Positions 43,709 through 52,400 of a DNA stretch of 64,000 nt are shown here, piece by piece. How positions within the stretch are numbered: position 1 is the first letter of the stretch; every line of letters begins with the position of its first letter. The position numbers and the translations under genes were made by a program. The notes under the pieces were generated by a model. It did no database searches and was not told where the DNA came from. It worked only from the letters and a program-made list of their open reading frames with translations. The stretch comes from Actinorugispora endophytica (GTDB taxonomy: Bacteria > Actinomycetota > Actinomycetes > Streptosporangiales > Streptosporangiaceae): assembly GCF_004363075.1 (NCBI RefSeq), contig NZ_SNYN01000003.1:1-64000 (forward strand). Direction: 5' to 3'.

Positions 43709-44623
43709 ATGCGAGTTCTGGCACGGCCCGTCGCAGCGGGCGTACCGCTCCTGCTCCTGCTCACCGCATGCGGCGGTGGCACCGACCCGTTCGCCGGGGG
43801 CGAGGGCGCCGACGGCGCGCCCGAGGCCGGGACGGTCGTCGTCGGCTCCGCCGACTTCCCCGAGAGCACCCTGCTCGGCAACATCTACGCCCAGGCGCTG
43901 GAGGCCGCGGGTGTGGACGTGGAGACCAGGTTCAACATCGGCAGCCGCGAGGTCTACTACGACCAGATCGCCTCGGGGAACCTGTCGGTCTTCCCCGAGT
44001 ACAACGGCGCGATCCTGTTCTACCTGGACCCCGACGCCACGGCGTCCGACACCGAGGGCACCAATGCGGCCGTCGCCGAGGCGCTGCCCGAGGGCCTGGA
44101 GATCCTGGACTCCTCAGAGGCGGAGAACAAGGACTCCCTGAGCGTCACCCGGGACACCGCGCGGGAGCACGACCTGGCCACCATCGCCGACCTGGAACCG
44201 GTGGCGGGGGAGCTGGTCCTGGGCGGACCGCCCGAGTTCGAGACCCGCACCCAGGGCGTGCCGGGACTCCAGGACCGCTACGGCCTGGAGTTCCAGGAGT
44301 TCCGGTCCCTGGACATCGGCATCGTCTGGCAGGCGCTCCGGGACGGCGACGTCGAGGTGGCGAACCTGTTCACCACCGACCCCACCATCGTGGCCAACGA
44401 CTTCGTGGTCCTGGAGGACACCGAGAACCTCTTCGGCTCGCAGAACGTCACCCCGCTGATCCACAGCGACAGCGTCGACGACACCGCGCGCGCGGCGCTC
44501 GACGCCGTCTCCGCGGAACTCACCACCGAGGTCCTGCTGGAGCTCAACCAGCGCGTCAGCATCGACCACGAGGACCCGGACGAGGTGGCCGCGGACTGGC
44601 TGGAGTCGGCGGGCCTGGTCTGA
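43709..44623 (+). CDS. Glycine betaine/choline-binding lipoprotein (OpuCC-like)
   Basis: The 304-residue protein begins with a lipoprotein signal peptide, MRVLARPVAAGVPLLLLLTAC, lipobox LTAC with Cys21. The mature OpuAC-type domain (about 42-300) contains VVVGSADFPESTLLGNIYAQALEAAGVDVE and SVFPEYNGAILFYL. It captures the substrate outside the membrane for the two permeases and ATPase just upstream. ATG 43709 follows GAAGAGAG. The 33-bp hairpin lies 34 bases after its stop. Confidence 0.88.
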   Translation: MRVLARPVAAGVPLLLLLTACGGGTDPFAGGEGADGAPEAGTVVVGSADFPESTLLGNIYAQALEAAGVDVETRFNIGSREVYYDQIASGNLSVFPEYNGAILFYLDPDATASDTEGTNAAVAEALPEGLEILDSSEAENKDSLSVTRDTAREHDLATIADLEPVAGELVLGGPPEFETRTQGVPGLQDRYGLEFQEFRSLDIGIVWQALRDGDVEVANLFTTDPTIVANDFVVLEDTENLFGSQNVTPLIHSDSVDDTARAALDAVSAELTTEVLLELNQRVSIDHEDPDEVAADWLESAGLV

Positions 44624-44656
44624 CCGGGGCTTGACCGCCGGCTCCCGCGTCGAACT

Positions 44657-44725
44657 CCTCGATGGTCGTGACGTCAGCGTCCTGAAATCCGCGATTTCAG
44701 GACGCTGACGTCACGACCATCGAGG
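44657..44725. repeat. Perfect 33-bp hairpin downstream of the opuC-like operon
   Basis: Arms 44657-44689 and 44693-44725 are perfect inverse complements with a 3-base loop (CGC). It is A+T richer than its surroundings and shows no sequence similarity to family 1 except its GTCGTGACGTC-like core. It may terminate the transporter operon; the perfect conservation of arms suggests recent origin. Confidence 0.75.
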
Positions 44726-44814
44726 GTGACGGCTGCGAGAACCGGGTGATCAAATCTCAGTGAGAAGAAGAAGGAACCTCCGCTCTTCCTACTTCTTGGA
44801 AGTTCTGCCAGTGG

Positions 44815-44820
44815 TAATCT
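44815..44820 (+). promoter_or_regulatory. -10 element of the vapBC-like operon
   Basis: TAATCT lies 6 bases before the antitoxin ATG, so the transcript is probably leaderless. No strong -35 element is seen at normal spacing. Confidence 0.5.
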
Positions 44821-44826
44821 CCTTGC

Positions 44827-45120
44827 ATGAGTGACATCGATGAACTGCGTCCAGGGGAGGGAAACGCGACCAAGGTCAGCGTTTCCCTCCCTGAGGGAAC
44901 CGTGGCCGCGGTCCGCAAGCGAGTGGGGAGCAGGGAGTTCTCCAGTTACGTGGCGGAGGCGATCGAACAGCAGCTGCGCCGCCAGGTGCTGGCGGAGGTT
45001 GTCGCCGAGCACGAGACAGAGAACGGGCCTGTCCCGGAGAGGTCTCGGAAGAAGGTCCGCTCCGCGTGGCATGACGCCGAGCGGAGGCACGCCGAATGGT
45101 CCGTAAAGCAGAGCGCGTGA
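44827..45120 (+). CDS. Ribbon-helix-helix antitoxin (VapB-like)
   Basis: This 97-residue protein has a short ribbon-helix-helix N-terminus (TKVSVSLPEGTVAAVRKRVGSREFSSYVAEAIEQQLRRQ, about 15-53) and a charged C-terminal helix that would wrap the toxin. It overlaps the PIN-domain gene by 25 bases. Codon use is a little less GC-rich than that of flanking genes, suggesting acquisition. Confidence 0.85.
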   Translation: MSDIDELRPGEGNATKVSVSLPEGTVAAVRKRVGSREFSSYVAEAIEQQLRRQVLAEVVAEHETENGPVPERSRKKVRSAWHDAERRHAEWSVKQSA

Positions 45121-45512
45121 GTTCGGGGACCCTTGTCCTCGACAGTCAGGCACTCTCACTGCTCCTGCGCTCGGACGCGGACCTGATCGCCTACATCGAT
45201 GACGCGCGTGATCACAACATCGCCGTCGTCATCAGTTCCATGACGGTCATCGAGGCACGAGACACCCGGATCAAGACGGCACGACTGAACTGGGTGCTCT
45301 CCGGCCTCGAAGTCAGAGAGGTCACCTTGGAAATCGCGCGGGCGGCCAGTGACCTCCTCGGCCGATCCGGACTGCACGGCCACCACCATGCCATTGACGC
45401 GGTTGTCGCGGTGACCGCCATGCGGGAGCCAGGGCCGGTGCTCGTCGTCACCAGCGACCCTGACGACCTGCGGCGCCTTTGCGACGACAGGGTCGCGATC
45501 AGCGCGATCTAG
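45096..45512 (+). CDS. PIN-domain toxin (VapC-like ribonuclease)
   Basis: This 138-residue PIN protein has acidic metal ligands at LVLDSQALS (Asp, about 16), MTVIEAR (Glu, about 54), HAIDAVVAVTA (Asp, about 101) and TSDPDDL (about 119-122). VapC toxins cleave tRNA or rRNA and are silenced by the cognate antitoxin. ATG 45096 has GGAGG eight bases upstream; a GTG at 45117, overlapping the antitoxin stop as GTGA, is an alternative start. Confidence 0.86.
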   Translation: MVRKAERVSSGTLVLDSQALSLLLRSDADLIAYIDDARDHNIAVVISSMTVIEARDTRIKTARLNWVLSGLEVREVTLEIARAASDLLGRSGLHGHHHAIDAVVAVTAMREPGPVLVVTSDPDDLRRLCDDRVAISAI

Positions 45513-45584
45513 CTGGTGTCCTGCCTCTGGAGTCCACCCGGTGATCGTGATGCCGGTGTCCTCATCGTCGAGAGGATCACCCGG

Positions 45585-45650
45585 TCACAGGATCGCGGCG
45601 AGGATCAACCCCACGAGGAGAATGCCGAGGATCGTGTACATCGTTTCCAT
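45585..45650 (-). CDS. Candidate 21-aa hydrophobic peptide
   Basis: A 21-codon ORF in the gap after vapC, on the - strand, encodes METMYTILGILLVGLILAAIL: a short N-terminus and one continuous Ile/Leu-rich TM helix. The start is ATG 45650; a weak GGAG lies about 12 bases upstream. Size and composition recall small membrane peptides, including type I toxin-like ones, but also arise by chance. No family recognised. Confidence 0.3.
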   Translation of the reverse strand: METMYTILGILLVGLILAAIL

Positions 45651-45751
45651 GTACCCATTGGACTCCGTTGCGGCCCAGGAGTGAACTGACGCGCCAGGAG
45701 TATGGACGTAACATTTGAGTGACCCAGAGTTGCCTCTCTAGAGAGTTTCGT

Positions 45752-46249
45752 TCAGGCCAGAGTGCGGTACCGGCTGCCGTACCGGACCAGCGGACCGGGG
45801 TCGGTGGCCGTGGGGCCGACGCGGGGAAGGGCGTCCACGGCGGCCAGGTAGACGGTGTGGTCGCCCGCCTCCACCTGCTGGAGAAGCGAGCACTCCAGCG
45901 CGGCGATCGCGGTGTCCAGGACGAGCGCGCCGGTGCGCTCGCCCCGGTGGTGGGGCTCCCCGGCCAGCAGGAGGCGGGCGCTGGGGCGGCCCTCGGCGGA
46001 GAACCGGCCCGCGATGGCCTTGTGCCGGGCGCCCAGCACGTTCACCGCGAAGCGGCGCCGCCGCTCGATCACCTCGGCGAGGTAGCTGCTCGACAGCACG
46101 CTGAGCATGACGACGGGCGGCTCGGCGGAGATCGACGCGAAGGCGTTGACCGTGCTGCCGATGTCGTCGCGGTCGTCGGCCACCGTCACCACCGTCACCC
46201 CGGTGGCGAACCGGGCCAGCGTCTCGGCGAACTCGGCCGCCGTGATCAA
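45752..46249 (-). CDS. Flavin reductase-like FMN-binding protein
   Basis: This 165-residue flavin reductase-like split-barrel protein has FAETLARFATGVTVVTV, GSTVNAFASISAEPPVVMLSVLSSS, FAVNVLGARHKAIAGRFS and a C-terminal GDHTVYLAAVDA. It probably supplies reduced FMN to a monooxygenase that is not in this window. The start is TTG read from 46249, overlapping the SppA stop as TTGA; the longer frame to 46333 is antisense-like Arg/Gly sequence. It is the last gene after sppA. Confidence 0.83.
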   Translation of the reverse strand: MITAAEFAETLARFATGVTVVTVADDRDDIGSTVNAFASISAEPPVVMLSVLSSSYLAEVIERRRRFAVNVLGARHKAIAGRFSAEGRPSARLLLAGEPHHRGERTGALVLDTAIAALECSLLQQVEAGDHTVYLAAVDALPRVGPTATDPGPLVRYGSRYRTLA

Positions 46250-47958
46250 CGGATCTCCCAGGTCCCGGGCATCACCAGAGGGCCCGCCGCGGGCAGCCCG
46301 AGGCGGGCCGACGCGGCGGCCAGCGGCCCCCACGCGCTCAGCCGCGCCCGCGCCGTCGCGGCTCTGTCCTCACTCGACTCGGCCGGGACGAACCGCTCCA
46401 GCGGGCCCAGTCGCGGGAAGTGGCGCACCGCGGCGGTCGACGGCAGGCCGCCCTTCTCGCGGGCCAGCCGCACCGCCGTCTCCATCCCGCCGAGCTCGTC
46501 CACCAGGCCCCGCTCCAGGGCGTCGCGGCCCGTCCACACCCGTCCGCGCGCGACCTCGTGGACCTGCTCGCGGGTCATGCCGCGGCCCTCGGCGACCTTG
46601 GCGGTGAAGTCGTCGTAGATGTGGTCGAGCATCGCGTCGACGCGCTCCCACTCGGAGTCGGTGAAACGACGGCCGCTGCTGAACATGCCCGCGTGCTCGC
46701 CGCCGTCGATGGAGTCGCTGGTGATGCCGAGCCTGCCGAGCAGCCCGGACAGCACCGCCTTGCCCATGAACACGCCGATGGATCCGGTGATCGTGCCGGG
46801 CTGGGCCACGATCGCGTCCGCGCCGACCGACACGAAGTAGCCGCCCGAACCGGCGACCTCGCCCATCGACACCACGACCGGGGTCCCCGACCGGCGGGTC
46901 AGGCCCACCTCGCGCCAGATCACGTCCGAGGCGGTGTACGAGCCGCCGGGGCTGTCCACCCGGAACACCACCGCGCGCACCTGCGGGTCGGCCCGGGCCG
47001 CGCGGAACGCCGCGGCCACGGTGTCCGAGCCCATCGCCGCGCCGCCGCCGAGGGGGGACCGCCTGCTGCGGCCGGGGACGACCTGGCCCACCCCCGAGAC
47101 CAGCGCCACGTAGCCGCCCCGGTGCACCGCCGGGACCCGGTCGACCAGGGAGTGGGCGCGCTGGTAGCGGGAGACGTACTGAAGGTGCGCGGGCCCGTCG
47201 GCGGACGGCCAGCGGCCCAGCAGCTCCGCGTAGATCTCGTCCCGGTAGCCGAGGCGGTCCACGAGGCCGGCCTCCAGCGCTTCGGCGGCCAGGAACGGGC
47301 CGCGGTCGATGAGCGAGCGCGCCTCGTCCGCGGAGATCCCCCGGCCGGTGCTGACGCCGTCCACGAGCTGCTCGGTGAACGACTCGACGATCCGCCCGCT
47401 GGCCTCGCGGTGCGCCTCGGTGAAACCGCGCTCCTTGAAGACGTTGACGGCGGTCTTGTACTCGTGCCGGGCGCCGATCTCGTACTCGACGCCGAGTTTG
47501 TCGACGGCGTCGCGGAAGAACTTGTTCTCCGCGCTCAGGCCGGTCAGCCCCACCGCCCCCGACGGCAGTAGCACGATCTCCTCGAACGCCGTGGCCAGGT
47601 AGTAGGGGATCGACCCGGGGCCGAACTCGCCGAACGACTCGCTCCAGGCCACCGTGGCCTTGCCCGAGCGGCGGAACATGTCGACGGCCTGGCGCAGCTC
47701 CTGCACCTTGGCCATGCCGATCGGGTTCCCGCCGATCCTGACGACCAGCGCCTTGACCCGGGGGTCGTGCGCGCCCCGCCGGATGCCCTCGACGGTGTCG
47801 GACAGCCGCTGCCGCCGCATCGCCAGGATCTGGCCGAGGGGGTCGCCGGGGGCCTCGTCGGAGACCCCCTCGGCCAGGTCGAGTTCGAGGACCAGCGGAG
47901 CGGTGCGCCGCCGACGGATCTTGGACACGGGTTCGAGCAGCTTCGCGACATCCACCAT
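46246..47958 (-). CDS. sppA: Signal peptide peptidase SppA
   Basis: This 570-residue S49 peptidase is of the long (67K) type with two tandem domains. The general-base Lys region is in the N-terminal half (SAENKFFRDAVDKLGVEYEIGARHEYKTAVNVFKERGF) and the nucleophile Ser in SMGEVAGSGGYFVSVGAD (about 370). There is no obvious N-terminal TM, unlike E. coli SppA, so it may be peripheral. It degrades cleaved signal peptides in known homologues. It lies between the GH18 gene (76 bases upstream) and the overlapping flavin reductase gene. Confidence 0.88.
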   Translation of the reverse strand: MVDVAKLLEPVSKIRRRRTAPLVLELDLAEGVSDEAPGDPLGQILAMRRQRLSDTVEGIRRGAHDPRVKALVVRIGGNPIGMAKVQELRQAVDMFRRSGKATVAWSESFGEFGPGSIPYYLATAFEEIVLLPSGAVGLTGLSAENKFFRDAVDKLGVEYEIGARHEYKTAVNVFKERGFTEAHREASGRIVESFTEQLVDGVSTGRGISADEARSLIDRGPFLAAEALEAGLVDRLGYRDEIYAELLGRWPSADGPAHLQYVSRYQRAHSLVDRVPAVHRGGYVALVSGVGQVVPGRSRRSPLGGGAAMGSDTVAAAFRAARADPQVRAVVFRVDSPGGSYTASDVIWREVGLTRRSGTPVVVSMGEVAGSGGYFVSVGADAIVAQPGTITGSIGVFMGKAVLSGLLGRLGITSDSIDGGEHAGMFSSGRRFTDSEWERVDAMLDHIYDDFTAKVAEGRGMTREQVHEVARGRVWTGRDALERGLVDELGGMETAVRLAREKGGLPSTAAVRHFPRLGPLERFVPAESSEDRAATARARLSAWGPLAAASARLGLPAAGPLVMPGTWEIR

Positions 47959-48034
47959 GCCCCCAGGCTAGCCGCTGAGCCGGACGGGGTGCGGGACCGT
48001 CCACAGGCGGGCCGGGAGGCGGCGGGACGCCCGC

Positions 48035-49234
48035 TCACCCGTTCATGGCGCGCACCAGGGAGCCCTGGGAGTCGTCGTTGTCCAGCGACCACAGGCTCAG
48101 GCCGCCCAGCCCCAGGTCCCTGACGTAGGCGGCCTTCTGGCGGATGAGGCCGGGGTCGTCGTAGCTCCAGAACTCGTCGCCGTCGTAGAGCCACACCGCG
48201 CCGTTGTCGGGGTCGCGGAAACGCCTGCCCGGGCGCCGGGCGAGCGTCTTGTAGTCCTCGTCGCCCGGTTCCCAGGCGCCCGGGGCCAGGTCCGCGGCGC
48301 GCTGGTAGAGGCCGTCCCGCCGGCTCCGGACCCCGCGCCAGCCGCGGCCGAAACCCGGGACGCCGACCACGAGCCGGTCCGGCGGAACGCCCAGCTCCAG
48401 GTAGTTGACGACACCGGCGTCCACGCTGAGCCGGTCGGGGGAGGGGTCGTCGCGGGGGGTGTAGAGCTGTGAGGCGTGGTTGGTGGTCAGGTCCCAGTCG
48501 CCGTTGAAGTCGTACCCCTGGACGATCCCGAAGTCCAGGTAGCGGAACAGCTCCGGCTCGATCCCCGCGTCGCTGCGCGCCCTGTCGGCGGGCAGGTAGG
48601 CGCTGATGCCCGTCGGGCGCCCGGTCCGCTCGGTGAAGGCGTCCAGCTGGCGTCGGGTCTCGGCCAGCAGCAGGGTGAAGTTGCGCCGGTCCTCGGGCCG
48701 GGTCACGTTGTGCGCGTTGCCCTCCGAGGCGGGCCACTCCCAGTCCAGGTCGACGTAGTCGAAGATCCCCGCGGCCACTCCGGGGCCGCCCTGGGGTTCG
48801 CCCGGCAGCACCGGGAGGTTCCCGTCGAAGTAGGTGGAGACCACCGAGGCGGCGAAGGCCGCGCGCGACTCGGGGGTGAGCGCGGCGTTGGAGAGGTACC
48901 GGGAGGCGTTCCACCCGCCGAAGGAGATCCCGACCCTGAGGTGCCGGTGCCGCTTCTTCAGCTTGCGCAGCTGGTTGAAGTTCCCGGCCAGGGGCTGTTC
49001 GTAGGAGTCGCCCTTGCCGTCCACGCTCTCCGAGGCGCCGAACCGGCACTGGTAGTCGGCCCAGGCGTCCCCGGTCGCCTCGTCGGTCATGACGCAGACG
49101 CCGTCTTCGTCCAGCTCACCGAAGGCGTAGGTGAGGTGGGTGAGCTTGGCGGCCTGTCCGCTGGAGTGGACGTCCCGCAGGAAGTAGCGGCGGTCGTAGA
49201 TGCCCCATTGGGGGAAGTAGCCGACGATGCGCAC
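48035..49234 (-). CDS. Glycoside hydrolase family 18 (chitinase-like), no signal peptide
   Basis: The 399-residue GH18 TIM barrel has the catalytic DxxDxDxE motif as FDYVDLDWEWP (Glu about 165), plus SFGGWNASRYL (about 104) and YDFNGDWD. It opens MRIVGYFPQWGIYDRRY directly with the first barrel strand, so there is neither a signal peptide nor a carbohydrate-binding module. Secreted actinomycete chitinases normally have both. It may act inside the cell on imported chitooligosaccharides or leave by an unusual route. No dre box was found upstream. Next gene downstream is sppA. Confidence 0.87.
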   Translation of the reverse strand: MRIVGYFPQWGIYDRRYFLRDVHSSGQAAKLTHLTYAFGELDEDGVCVMTDEATGDAWADYQCRFGASESVDGKGDSYEQPLAGNFNQLRKLKKRHRHLRVGISFGGWNASRYLSNAALTPESRAAFAASVVSTYFDGNLPVLPGEPQGGPGVAAGIFDYVDLDWEWPASEGNAHNVTRPEDRRNFTLLLAETRRQLDAFTERTGRPTGISAYLPADRARSDAGIEPELFRYLDFGIVQGYDFNGDWDLTTNHASQLYTPRDDPSPDRLSVDAGVVNYLELGVPPDRLVVGVPGFGRGWRGVRSRRDGLYQRAADLAPGAWEPGDEDYKTLARRPGRRFRDPDNGAVWLYDGDEFWSYDDPGLIRQKAAYVRDLGLGGLSLWSLDNDDSQGSLVRAMNG

Positions 49235-49340
49235 CGGGAGTCCTCTCGCACGGGGGGCGGTTGGCGTACGGGGTGTGGCACAGAACGCCAGATTCGCCCG
49301 CTATCGTCGTTGAGGTCAAGCGTGTAGAGAAGGGAATCGC

Positions 49341-50048
49341 ATGTCCGGCAAGCCAGGCCGAGCGCGGTTCGAGGTCGGGACCCCCACACGGCGTGCCCCT
49401 GTCCGCGCGGCGGCGGCCCTGGCGGCCGTGGCGCTGCTCGCGGCCGGTTGCGGCGGATCCGACCAGGCTTCGGAGATCCCGTCCGCTCCCGAGCCCGACA
49501 CCACGTACGGCGGTGTCGTCCCGGCCGCGCAGGCACCGGCGCCCGAGGGCTTCACGCCTTTCGAGATCGAGGGCGTGAGGATCAACGCCCCCGAGGGCTG
49601 GGAGGTCGACCAGGCGGACGGGCGGCTGTGCATGCGCCCCCCGGGCCAGTCCGAGTGCGGGTACGGCGCGATCGAGGTGCTTCCCAAGGCCGCGGAGCGG
49701 AACCCCGGCAACTGGCCGAAGAAGGGCGACGCCTTCCACCAGGACGGCGGTTGGGCGGCGGACACCTCCAAGTGCCGCAGCCTCAACACGGCCGCGGCCG
49801 GGGACGTCGGGGTCGTGAGCGCCGAGCTCGCCCTGGTCGGGGACGGCCTCACCACGCACGCCGACGGCCTCAAGTCGCACTACTCGACGTGGACGGTGAC
49901 CTGCGAGAACAACGACACGTTCGAGGTGCGGCTGTGGTTCCTGCCGCAGAGCGACGTGGCCGTGTACGCGTGGTCGGTGGACCAGCAGTACGAGGGCGTC
50001 TACCTGGCGGTCGCCGAGTCGATGGACGTCACGGAGTACAACAGCTAG
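49341..50048 (+). CDS. Secreted lipoprotein, function unknown
   Basis: The 235-residue protein has a twin-Arg-like basic N-terminus, a hydrophobic stretch and lipobox LAAGC with Cys37. The mature part has a short disordered linker and a compact domain containing EGVRINAPEGWEVDQADGRLCM and four Cys residues that could pair as disulfides (Cys at about 95, 104, 149, 191). I recognise no family. It stands alone between the divergent GH18 gene and the convergent glgB gene. Confidence 0.8.
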   Translation: MSGKPGRARFEVGTPTRRAPVRAAAALAAVALLAAGCGGSDQASEIPSAPEPDTTYGGVVPAAQAPAPEGFTPFEIEGVRINAPEGWEVDQADGRLCMRPPGQSECGYGAIEVLPKAAERNPGNWPKKGDAFHQDGGWAADTSKCRSLNTAAAGDVGVVSAELALVGDGLTTHADGLKSHYSTWTVTCENNDTFEVRLWFLPQSDVAVYAWSVDQQYEGVYLAVAESMDVTEYNS

Positions 50049-50056
50049 CGGGGTCT

Positions 50057-50111
50057 CGCCGGGCCGTGTCCGGCCGCACCGGGCGGTACCGGGCGGGGGC
50101 ACGGCCCGGCG
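50057..50111. terminator. Shared terminator hairpin, lipoprotein / glgB
   Basis: A 12-bp stem (CGCCGGGCCGTG / CACGGCCCGGCG) enclosing further GC-rich sequence spans the gap between two convergent stops. Confidence 0.65.
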
Positions 50112-50116
50112 GGGCG

Positions 50117-52300
50117 CTACTGGTCCTCCCCTCCGTCGAACACCAGCCATGACGCGCCCAGGGGCGGGAAGGTCACCACGGCCGAGGCGGGCTGGCCGTT
50201 CCACGGGACCTCGGTCGCCTCGATGAGGCCCGGCTGGGAGACGCCGCTGCCGCCGTAGGCCGAGGCGTCGGTGTTCAGGACCTCGCGCCAGCGGCCCGTG
50301 TGGGGGAGGCCGACACGGCGCTCGGGGTGCGGGCCGCCGCTGAAGTTCACCAGGCAGGCCAGCACCGAGCCGTCGTCGCCCCACCGCAGGAAGGACAGCG
50401 TGTTGCCGCCCGCGTCGCCGCCGTCCAGCCAGGTGAAACCCTCGGGCGCGGTGTCCAGCGACCACAGCGCCGGGGTGTCCCGGTAGACCCGGTTGAGCTC
50501 GGCCACCAGCTTCTGCACCCCCGCGTGGTGGCCGTACCGCAGCAGCCACCACTGCACCCCGGCCTCGTGCGACCACTCGTCGCCCTGGCCGATCTCGTCG
50601 CCCATGAACAGCAGCTGCTTGCCGGGGTGCGCCCACATGAAGGCCAGCAGCGCCCGCAGGTTGGCGCAGCGCTGCCACTCGTCGCCGGGCATCCTGCTCA
50701 GCAGGGAGCCCTTGCCGTGCACCACCTCGTCGTGGGAGAGCGGCAGCACGTAGTTCTCGCTGAACGCGTACACCATCGAGAAGGTGACCTCGTTGTGGTG
50801 GTACTGGCGGTGCACCGGCTCCTTCTGCAGGTAGGACAGGGTGTCGTGCATCCAGCCCATGTTCCACTTGAAGCCGAAGCCGAGCCCGCCCGCGTCGGTG
50901 GGCCGGGTCACGCCCGGCCAGGCCGTGGACTCCTCGGCGATCATGGTGATCCCCGGGCTGCGGCGGTAGGCGGTGGCGGTCAGCTCCTTGAGGAAGTCGA
51001 TCGCCTCCAGGTTCTCCCGGCCGCCGTAGGCGTTGGGCGCCCACTCGCCCGACTCGCGGGAGTAGTCCAGGTAGATCATCGAGGCCACGGCGTCCACCCG
51101 CAGGCCGTCGACGTGGAACTCCTCCAGCCAGTACAGCGCGTTGGCGACCAGGAAGTTGCGCACCTCGGTGCGGCCGTAGTCGAAGATGAGCGTGCCCCAG
51201 TCGGGGTGCTCGCCCCGGCGCGGGTCGGGGTGCTCGTACAGCGCGGTGCCGTCGAAGCGGGCCAGCGCCCACTCGTCCTTGGGGAAGTGCGCGGGAACCC
51301 AGTCCAGCAGGACGCCGATCCCCGCCTGGTGCAGCTCGTCGACCAGGTGCCGGAACCCGTCCGGGTCGCCGAAGCGGGAGCTGGGCGCGTAGTAGGAGGT
51401 GACCTGGTAGCCCCAGGAGCCGCCGAACGGGTGCTCGGCCACGGGCAGGAACTCCACGTGCGTGAAGCCCATGACGCGGACGTAGGACACCAGCCGCTGG
51501 GCGAGCTCGGTGTAGGACAGGCCCGGCCGCCACGAGCCCAGGTGCACCTCGTAGACGCTCATCGGCCTGCGCGTGGCGTCCGCGATCTTGCGCTCGGCCA
51601 GCCAGGCGTCGTCGCGCCACTCGTAGCGGGAGGTGAACACCACCGAGGCGGTGTCCGGCGGCACCTGGGCGGAGAACGCCATCGGGTCGGCCTTCTCGCG
51701 CCACACGCCGTCGGCGCCCAGCACCTGGTACTTGTAGAGGGCGCCGTCACCGACCCCGGGCACGAACAGCTCCCAGACGCCGGCGGAGCCCAGCGAGCGC
51801 ATCGGGTGCGCGGTGCCGTCCCAGTGGTTGAAGTCCCCGGCGACCCGGACGCCGCGCGCGTTGGGCGCCCACACCGCGAACGACGTGCCCGAGGTCTCGC
51901 CCAGCGCCGACGGGTGGCGCCGGGTGTGCGCGCCCAGCGCCCGCCACAGCTCCTCGTGCCGCCCCTCGCGGATGAGGTGCGTGTCCATGTCGCCGAGCGT
52001 GGGCAGGAACCGGTACGGGTCGTCGACGACGATCTCCTCGCCGTCGTCCGAGTAGCGCACCGCGAGCCGGTAGTCGGGCACCCGCGATCCGGGGACGGTG
52101 CCGGTGAACACGCCCTGGCGCAGGTGCGTCAGCTCGATCCGGCCCCCGTCCTCCAGCAGGACGTGCACCGACCGGGCCAGCGGCCGCAGGGCGCGCACGG
52201 CGACCCCGTCCGGCCCCGGGTGCGCGCCGAGCACGCTGTGCGGGTCATGGTGGTGTCCGGCGACCAGCCGGTCGATCTCGGTGGTGAGCGCGTCGTTCAT
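50117..52300 (-). CDS. glgB: 1,4-alpha-glucan branching enzyme
   Basis: This 727-residue GH13_9 enzyme has an N-terminal CBM48 region ([17 protein letters not shown] and [26 protein letters not shown], about 15-160), then a catalytic barrel with [11 protein letters not shown] (nucleophile Asp, about 400), [10 protein letters not shown] (Glu, about 455) and [15 protein letters not shown] (about 520). It introduces alpha-1,6 branches into the glucan built by GlgE. It is the last gene of glgE-treS-mak-glgB, 100 bases after mak. Confidence 0.93.
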   Translation of the reverse strand: MNDALTTEIDRLVAGHHHDPHSVLGAHPGPDGVAVRALRPLARSVHVLLEDGGRIELTHLRQGVFTGTVPGSRVPDYRLAVRYSDDGEEIVVDDPYRFLPTLGDMDTHLIREGRHEELWRALGAHTRRHPSALGETSGTSFAVWAPNARGVRVAGDFNHWDGTAHPMRSLGSAGVWELFVPGVGDGALYKYQVLGADGVWREKADPMAFSAQVPPDTASVVFTSRYEWRDDAWLAERKIADATRRPMSVYEVHLGSWRPGLSYTELAQRLVSYVRVMGFTHVEFLPVAEHPFGGSWGYQVTSYYAPSSRFGDPDGFRHLVDELHQAGIGVLLDWVPAHFPKDEWALARFDGTALYEHPDPRRGEHPDWGTLIFDYGRTEVRNFLVANALYWLEEFHVDGLRVDAVASMIYLDYSRESGEWAPNAYGGRENLEAIDFLKELTATAYRRSPGITMIAEESTAWPGVTRPTDAGGLGFGFKWNMGWMHDTLSYLQKEPVHRQYHHNEVTFSMVYAFSENYVLPLSHDEVVHGKGSLLSRMPGDEWQRCANLRALLAFMWAHPGKQLLFMGDEIGQGDEWSHEAGVQWWLLRYGHHAGVQKLVAELNRVYRDTPALWSLDTAPEGFTWLDGGDAGGNTLSFLRWGDDGSVLACLVNFSGGPHPERRVGLPHTGRWREVLNTDASAYGGSGVSQPGLIEATEVPWNGQPASAVVTFPPLGASWLVFDGGEDQ

Positions 52301-52400
52301 CGGCCATCCGTAGCGTTCGGGGAGGGGCGTTCTGGACGTGTGCCCGCGAGGGGCCTTCGGGGTCTTCCGGGAAGCGCGTCCCGGGACCGGTCGGGGGACC

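Noticed and set aside
49235-49340. Possible dre box in front of the GH18 gene
   Set aside because: No sequence close to the TGGTCTAGACCA core is present, so DasR control of this gene is not supported here.
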